Below are positions 57,887-64,000 of a stretch of DNA of 64,000 bases, piece after piece (position 1 is the stretch's first letter; every line of letters begins with the position of its first letter). A program made the position numbers and the translations under genes. Location: the NCBI GenBank assembly GCA_047967505.1, contig CM106540.1, one strand, 5' to 3'. The stretch is from Dipteris shenzhenensis (taxonomy: Eukaryota > Polypodiophyta > Polypodiopsida > Gleicheniales). The notes under the pieces are model-generated. The model saw only the letters and a program-made list of their open reading frames with translations. It had not been told where the DNA came from and ran no database searches.

Positions 57887-58884
57887 ATTATCTAGAAAAG
57901 AAATCAAGGCATGATGCTAGAGGCGGGCGCTCGAGAGCCATACGGAAAAAGGGAATTTGAGGGAAGAAGCATTAACATAGGTGGGAAAAAAGGATTAAGA
58001 GGGGTGGAAATGAAGAGAGGGACTATGCCATAAGGGGGAAGGGAGAGAGGGAAGAGGAGCATGTACATGATGGGAGGTGGAATATAGAGATGGAGACATC
58101 AAGGGAAGAGAGTCAACCTTTATTTGAAAGGAAGGATGGGGGGGGGGGGATCAAAGTACTAGCTAGGTGGCTTTACAAGAATAAGCGTGTTCTATCAAGG
58201 AATAGCCCCCTCCTTTTATAGCCAAGAGAGAGGGTCTCTCCCAATAAATGCATCCTCCCACACGCATGGTGTGTGTGAAAAAGTCTCCCATGTGGGCTTG
58301 GTGGGTATGCACTCTCAATTGTGTGTGACAACCCTTTGCCTCATTTTTTCACCTAAATCAAACCCCATATCCCAAGTCTAAGATACTCCTTTAGTCTTTT
58401 CTCAATTTTTATAATACGTTCAAACATCTAGGAGGACAAGTGCAGGGTTGGCACAAGGAGTCTTGCCACCTCATCCTACCTTCCCCATTATTTAACTTAC
58501 ATTCTTGGACTATCTATATCCCCTCCCCACATGGGCCTATCCTATATGGAGGGAATAATCCAATATAATATCCATCTCCACCTATTTTATATTACTTCTT
58601 CCATAGTCCTTGGGCCATGTCTCATTAAATGCAAGCATGGGATCGCCTAGGTGGAGGAGTGGCATATGGAAGAACGATGCCATCTTACCATTTTATCACA
58701 TAACTACCATGGATTATGTATAACACACCTTATGGGTCCTCTTACGTGGAAGGGTGGCAGATGGTCATGCCCTGCCACCTCGACCTTGGGTCCTATGCAC
58801 ACCATATTTTATTATACTATTGCCATACATACAAGCATTCACATATATTTATGCCTTTTACCTTGGTCAAATTTATCCATAACA
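57887..58884 (-). repeat. Gypsy 5' LTR
   Basis: Same sequence family and orientation as 49,898-50,885. It is bounded by the primer-binding site on its left and the GTAAT host duplication on its right. A G homopolymer lies near 58,140-58,150. Confidence 0.88.
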
Positions 58885-59795
58885 GTAATCAATGCTGAAA
58901 GTTACCTTTAATGTTGGCATAGGTTGGGCACGCGAGTGTGAAGTGCTCCTCATCTTTAATGTCATGATCATCGCATAATGTGAATACTCGATCTTTTCTT
59001 TCTAGACCACTCCATGCTTCGATTTTAATGACCAAATCATGGGAGCAAGTGCTTGGAAGTGTGATAGCTTGCATCGCCTTGGGTGGCATGGGAATTACAA
59101 TATGTGGTTGGGTGCGTCCTAATGTTGCTTTATATGTTTCCCAATATGTTGGTTCGATGCGAGTGCAATAATACTTTAGCTTGCTATCCTTTGCATCCTT
59201 TTTTAATTTTACCTTAAGCGCATCCACAAGATCTGACCCAGTATCCACAACTAGCATATCCTTTGATGGAAACTAGTGGTTTCTCCACTTAAATATCTCA
59301 AACCATTTTCGGATGTCTTGTGGTACTTTTGCAAGTACAAATGGTTTGAGATATTTAAGTGTCTTTTGTTTGTCTTTTGTACTTTGCAACTTGCACTTTG
59401 GTAGACAATGCATTTCCAGTCTCTTAACCTTCGTTATATATTTGTACACGCTCATGATGGCTTCTGTCTCAATGGGTCATATGGCAGTTGAGTAAGGGTA
59501 ATTGCCTTTGCCGACTTGAACACTTTTTGCAATTTCTCAACCAAGAGGATTGAGATATGCTACCCCCCCAAACTTCCACTCCATAAAACAAAACTTCGAC
59601 CACGAGAGCACTGGTATGCCATCTTTTGTCGCTGGTCCATCCGCCTTTATTCGGCGTGCTATGCATGCACTCCATCCATGATTTGCCTATACACCTATGC
59701 CCAAGTATTTGAATGAGCTAACTATCTCAACTGTGTCACTCTTATATGTGAAGCAAGGGTAGACCTTGGGCTGATTTGGTTATGCGTGTGAGACA
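58885..59795 (-). pseudogene. LINE reverse transcriptase C-terminal part, 5'-truncated and split by the gypsy element
   Basis: Minus-strand pieces in order: TVEIVSSFKYLGI near 59,720, where FKYLGI is typical of non-LTR reverse transcriptases; ALVVEVLFYGVEVWGGSI (about 59,600); a connecting region with YKYITKVKRLEM; and WSGLERKDRVFTLC with DEEHFTLACPTYANIKGNF near 58,900-58,990, the zinc site after the polymerase. The 5' side stops near 59,795, and the rest of the C-terminus is at 49,612-49,892. Stops and frame changes are present. Confidence 0.8.
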
Positions 59796-59796
59796 A

Positions 59797-60650
59797 AGAA
59801 AGTCTATTAATGTCCACACGAGACTAACAGGTCTATGGGACATCAAAAAACCCATCTAGTACATCTACTTAGGGAGGGTCCATAAGGAGAGCCAAACTCC
59901 GTTATTTAGAGCACCATACATCAGTTTAAGAATAAGAGTCTTTTGGTTTTGGTTTGAACTCTTTGATGAGTGCTATACCTTCATGCTATACTGCCCATTT
60001 TCCTTGGCTAATTCTGTTGCCTTATTCTTTAATTGGCTTGTGTGAGTTCCTCGGCTATTCATACCTTGGTCCCTTTCAACTTGGCAGATTGTCGGGAAGT
60101 TTGATCCGCAAATCTTGTGAGCTAAGTGTAATGATAGCATGTCTCTTAGAGTGTCGTATATTAGTTGCTCCGTCATCGCCCTCATCGTTAACCTTCCATT
60201 CAATGTTGGGCATGGCTGCTTTGACATATGCTAAAGTCTTAGTGAAAGAATCATTTAGAAAATGACTAGTCTTCAAGGAGCCCCCTATTCGAATCTCTAG
60301 TGCATGCTCAGGTCTGGCTTCTTGTTTCTTGATCTCTTCTTGAATATCACCTTTACTTGCCTTTGTGTCAAGGCACTTGCTTCTTAATTGTTTGTACTTC
60401 AGTATGAACTAGGTCTTTAGGTGTAGAGACTAGTTGAAAGAAAGGGGGAGAGGCCTTACAAGACTTCACTACCTCATCAATTATTGCCTGCTTCCTAGAT
60501 CCTTCAAGGACGTGAAGTCTAGCTATCACATCTGCTAGTTAAATCGTCGTCGTAGTATATAAAAAAACTACTCATGGTGCCCAATAATGGGTCGATTTTG
60601 CATACGAAGAGAGTGTCATGGCTGCCATTGTAACATATTGAGTCTTCTTG
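59797..60650 (-). mobile_element. Second ORF1-only LINE derivative, decayed
   Basis: The sequence at 59,930-60,190 aligns by eye with 46,905-47,120, and 60,400-60,500 with 47,400-47,480 (minus strand: GSRKQAIIDEVVKSCKASPP against [20 protein letters not shown]). The 3' end at 59,797-59,840 is a worn copy of the LINE 3' motif (aggtctatgggac). It is more decayed than the copy at 46.7-48 kb. Confidence 0.5.
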
Positions 60651-60761
60651 GTTGAGTTTACTTGGGTTGAGGGGGATAGGAGAGGAAGGAGAGACACAGA
60701 GACACACACAGAGCGAAGAAGTAGGAAAGGAAGGAGAGACACACACATACACGCACACGCG

Positions 60762-61628
<867 letters not shown>

Positions 61629-61670
<42 letters not shown>

Positions 61671-61740
61671 AATGGTGACGAGTATGTTAACATCCCCCGG
61701 AGGACGAATATTAGGAGTTCTTGCATGGTGTTTATGATTT
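61629..61740 (-). repeat. (GA)n plus LINE 3'-end-like fragment
   Basis: (GA)n at 61,630-61,666 is followed by gatgacaatggtgacg, resembling the gatgacgacgacgcc start of the interrupted LINE's 3' end at 49,656. Confidence 0.4.
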
Positions 61741-64000
61741 TAGCACATATGTGCTGATGGTGTTGGAGTGTCCCTTGAGGATGATGACTTTAGCGTTAGC
61801 GCAAGAGGATGTCTTTGTACATGTAAGTACTCTACACACTCTAGAAGAGCATTTTGCTCCGTCTCTATAATTTTCTGGTCGCAAAGGAGCCACATAGCTC
61901 TTTCGGGCTGAAATGGGCACCCAAGGCGAGGGTACCTAGGTCCAAGTCTAGGTGTAATCCAGGTTCTACCCTAACGCCAAGGCCTGCAAAGCAACCATAG
62001 ATTAGGAAGACCATAAAGGGGGAGCTGACGAGGTCACTTCCCAGCCATAGATCTAGCACAAAGGATCACCCTCCGGGCCCGAGGTTACCAAGCACCGCAC
62101 ACTGTCCACGACCACAATCCTTGTGTCCCATACCACAGAGCCCACCAAACCAAGCGCTCAGCCAGACTAGGCATATAGGCTTGATCAAGGTCTCGGTAGC
62201 CTAAGGAGTCCATCCCTGTAAATAAGCCCACAGCTCAATTTTTAAGACTTACCAAGGGTCTTTTTATCCTAAGGGCACCCGTACACTGGGTGTTCTAACT
62301 GACCCCTTTAAAGGGGTCCAATGCTTGAATCATTAATACCAGCTCATGCTATGATCTTGGGGTCATAACAAGGGGTAGCCAATCTTGCCCTCCATGTGCT
62401 ATCGCCATGTCTTGCACCTCAGGTGGTGGGCTCCCCATCAACACAGACATAATTTCTCTCTCTTTGTCTATCAAGGAACGAGTTTTAGTACACAGGTGTG
62501 TGTCCTGTTGTGAGGAAACTATATTTTGTACCCCAGTTGATTTAGTGTGTCAAAGTTGTGCTTTAGCGAAACTGTGGTTCCTAATTTTTTCAATCAATAC
62601 TTGAAATCTTTGTCTTTTGAAGCCAAAATAATAAGAAGAACGAACAGACGCTGCAAGATAGCAAACTCAGTCAAAAGACTATGCTGAAAGTGAAGGACTG
62701 ACGTTTCCTCCACCAATCTTCCACGATGGCACTGTTACGATTACTTCCCACAGTAAGCTGGTCAATATTGCAAGCACATCAATCCTCCACATATACCCAA
62801 ACAAAACACTCCAACAGGCGCCCCTTAGGTGCCCAATAGGAAATCGTAAGCTAGATGATGGTAGAAGCTTCCAAACAGTGCCAAAAATTGCATATGGTGC
62901 TAGATTCTGCTCCCAGATCAAATTGCAATTCTTGGAAGAGCAGTTTGGACAAATCACAATCTGTTAGGAGTCTGTGTCACTCACAATCAGCTTGGAGCTG
63001 TCGATGTCAGTGGTTAGGTGCACTCAAGTGCCTGATGCCATGAACTGTTTCAGAATCTCCTTCTTGTTGTCAACACTGATAGATTTTGGACAAGAAATTG
63101 ATAGAAAACGACAAATATATGCGTGGGAATGCTAGAAAGGTGGACAGAAAACGTGGAAGATGAGAAACTGTCAGAATGGGATGTTAGATGCAAATCTCAA
63201 TCACTGTAGACACATTGGCTCCTTGGAATAAGTGCCTGGAAGAGTATTGATGGCAATTATGAAGATCAGGTGTTAGAATTGTAGCAGGAGGCTGCAATTT
63301 AAATGTCAATCAGCAATGGCAGCTCTGACTGCTTGAGACAGGCCCTTCGAAAATATATGGGCTTTTGGAGATGGAGGTGCAATGACAGATAAGCTGCAAA
63401 TCAAGTTGCAATGCATTCGAGAGCAGCAAGGTACATAGAGGTTGCACTAGTAAAGGTGAAAATGGCAAGGGAGCTGGCTGGTTTCTCAAGCACCAGCTTC
63501 AATCTCCACACTCACCTAATTTCAACAACAAAAAGCAAAAAAGCCTAGAGAAATCAACTGAAAAGCTAAATCAGCTTTTTAGTTTTAGTAAAATAATATG
63601 TGTTAATCAACAAGTATTCTAACCTTTTTAATAAAAAATATAAATAAAGTAAATAGTTTTTAATTCTTTTTAAACTGCCACATGATCCATCTACCCATGC
63701 ACACAGAATAAAATTACACTGGGCCTAGAACATTAAATGTTACCCACGTAGCATCTCTCTTCATCCTGATCCTGTTGGCCTTCTACTGCCCCCTTGTTGG
63801 CCTCATATGGAGGTTCACAGGTAGGGTGGTGGCCCTGTGACCCTTCTAACCAAACACAGGTATGCTTCTACCATTTTCTAGAGAGTCATCAATCAAACAG
63901 TTAAGCTTCCCATCTCTGAAAACCAGGCTTGATGGCCTTCAACCACTCTGAGTGTACAATTTTACTTTTGGCAGCTATTTGTTCAAATGCTGATTGGGGT
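61741..64000. other. Remaining part of COP1 intron 10, no feature recognised
   Basis: The region has unremarkable composition to about 63,540 and is AT-rich at 63,560-63,680. Short frames only. The next COP1 exon was not found up to the window end, so the intron continues. Confidence 0.5.

Larger units (their letters stand above)
49898..58884 (-). mobile_element. Ty3/gypsy LTR retrotransposon inserted in COP1 intron 10
   Basis: LTRs lie at 49,898-50,885 and 57,887-58,884, in the same orientation and similar over about 990 bp with scattered differences. The host duplication GTAAT is at 49,893-49,897 and 58,885-58,889. The element reads on the minus strand: 5' LTR at the right, primer-binding site, long leader, gag, pol, then the left LTR. 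Both gag and pol carry stops and frame changes, and no protease motif was found, so it is inactive. It lies antisense to COP1. Confidence 0.92.

Noticed and set aside
58651-58911. Plus-strand frames of 60-86 codons in the right gypsy LTR and their counterparts at 50,717-51,118
   Set aside because: They lie in LTR sequence on the non-coding strand and resemble no protein.

Overview
The window looks like nuclear DNA of a land plant with a large, repeat-rich genome. The only gene that looks functional is the 5' four-fifths of COP1, the plant photomorphogenesis E3 ubiquitin ligase. It is read on the + strand from 39,786 in ten exons that splice in frame to 531 codons, and it runs off the window inside an intron longer than 14 kb. 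Very long transposon-filled introns and the LINE type fit a fern or another seed-free vascular plant, but this is an inference.

Layout. (1) 1-832: the 3' part of an intron-containing gene that resembles plant En/Spm-associated proteins. (2) 0.8-14.4 kb: decayed non-coding DNA with tandem repeats, a 61-bp inverted repeat, many small CCAC..GTGG palindromes, a broken coiled-coil gene (7.9-9.1 kb), a copia LTR with a primer-binding site (10.9-11.15 kb) and an unidentified broken gene (12-13.5 kb). (3) 14.4-24.3 kb: a minus-strand broken gene joining a histone-H3-like segment to a Ulp1/C48 protease domain, a run of about ten 66-bp hairpins, and a plus-strand PIF1-like helicase pseudogene. The hairpins lie between the two divergent gene starts. 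(4) 25-31.4 kb: two copia relics in opposite orientation. (5) 31.4-39 kb: low-complexity intergenic DNA with a LINE zinc-binding remnant. (6) 39-64 kb: COP1. Introns 4 and 7 carry MITE-like elements built from short palindromic words. Intron 8 carries a long TA/ATAC microsatellite and LINE fragments. Intron 10 carries a minus-strand Ty3/gypsy element (49,898-58,884, target duplication GTAAT) inserted into an older LINE, followed by more LINE and SINE-like units, each ending in a GA/TC microsatellite.

How the parts relate. COP1 is the host gene, and the elements in its introns are mostly antisense to it. The 14-24 kb block is the best candidate for something undescribed: an H3-like/C48 composite protein, a PIF1 helicase and a hairpin cluster that may be remains of one large mobile element. 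All reading-frame and splice statements come from manual reading of the sequence. Family assignments rest on remembered motifs, not on searches.
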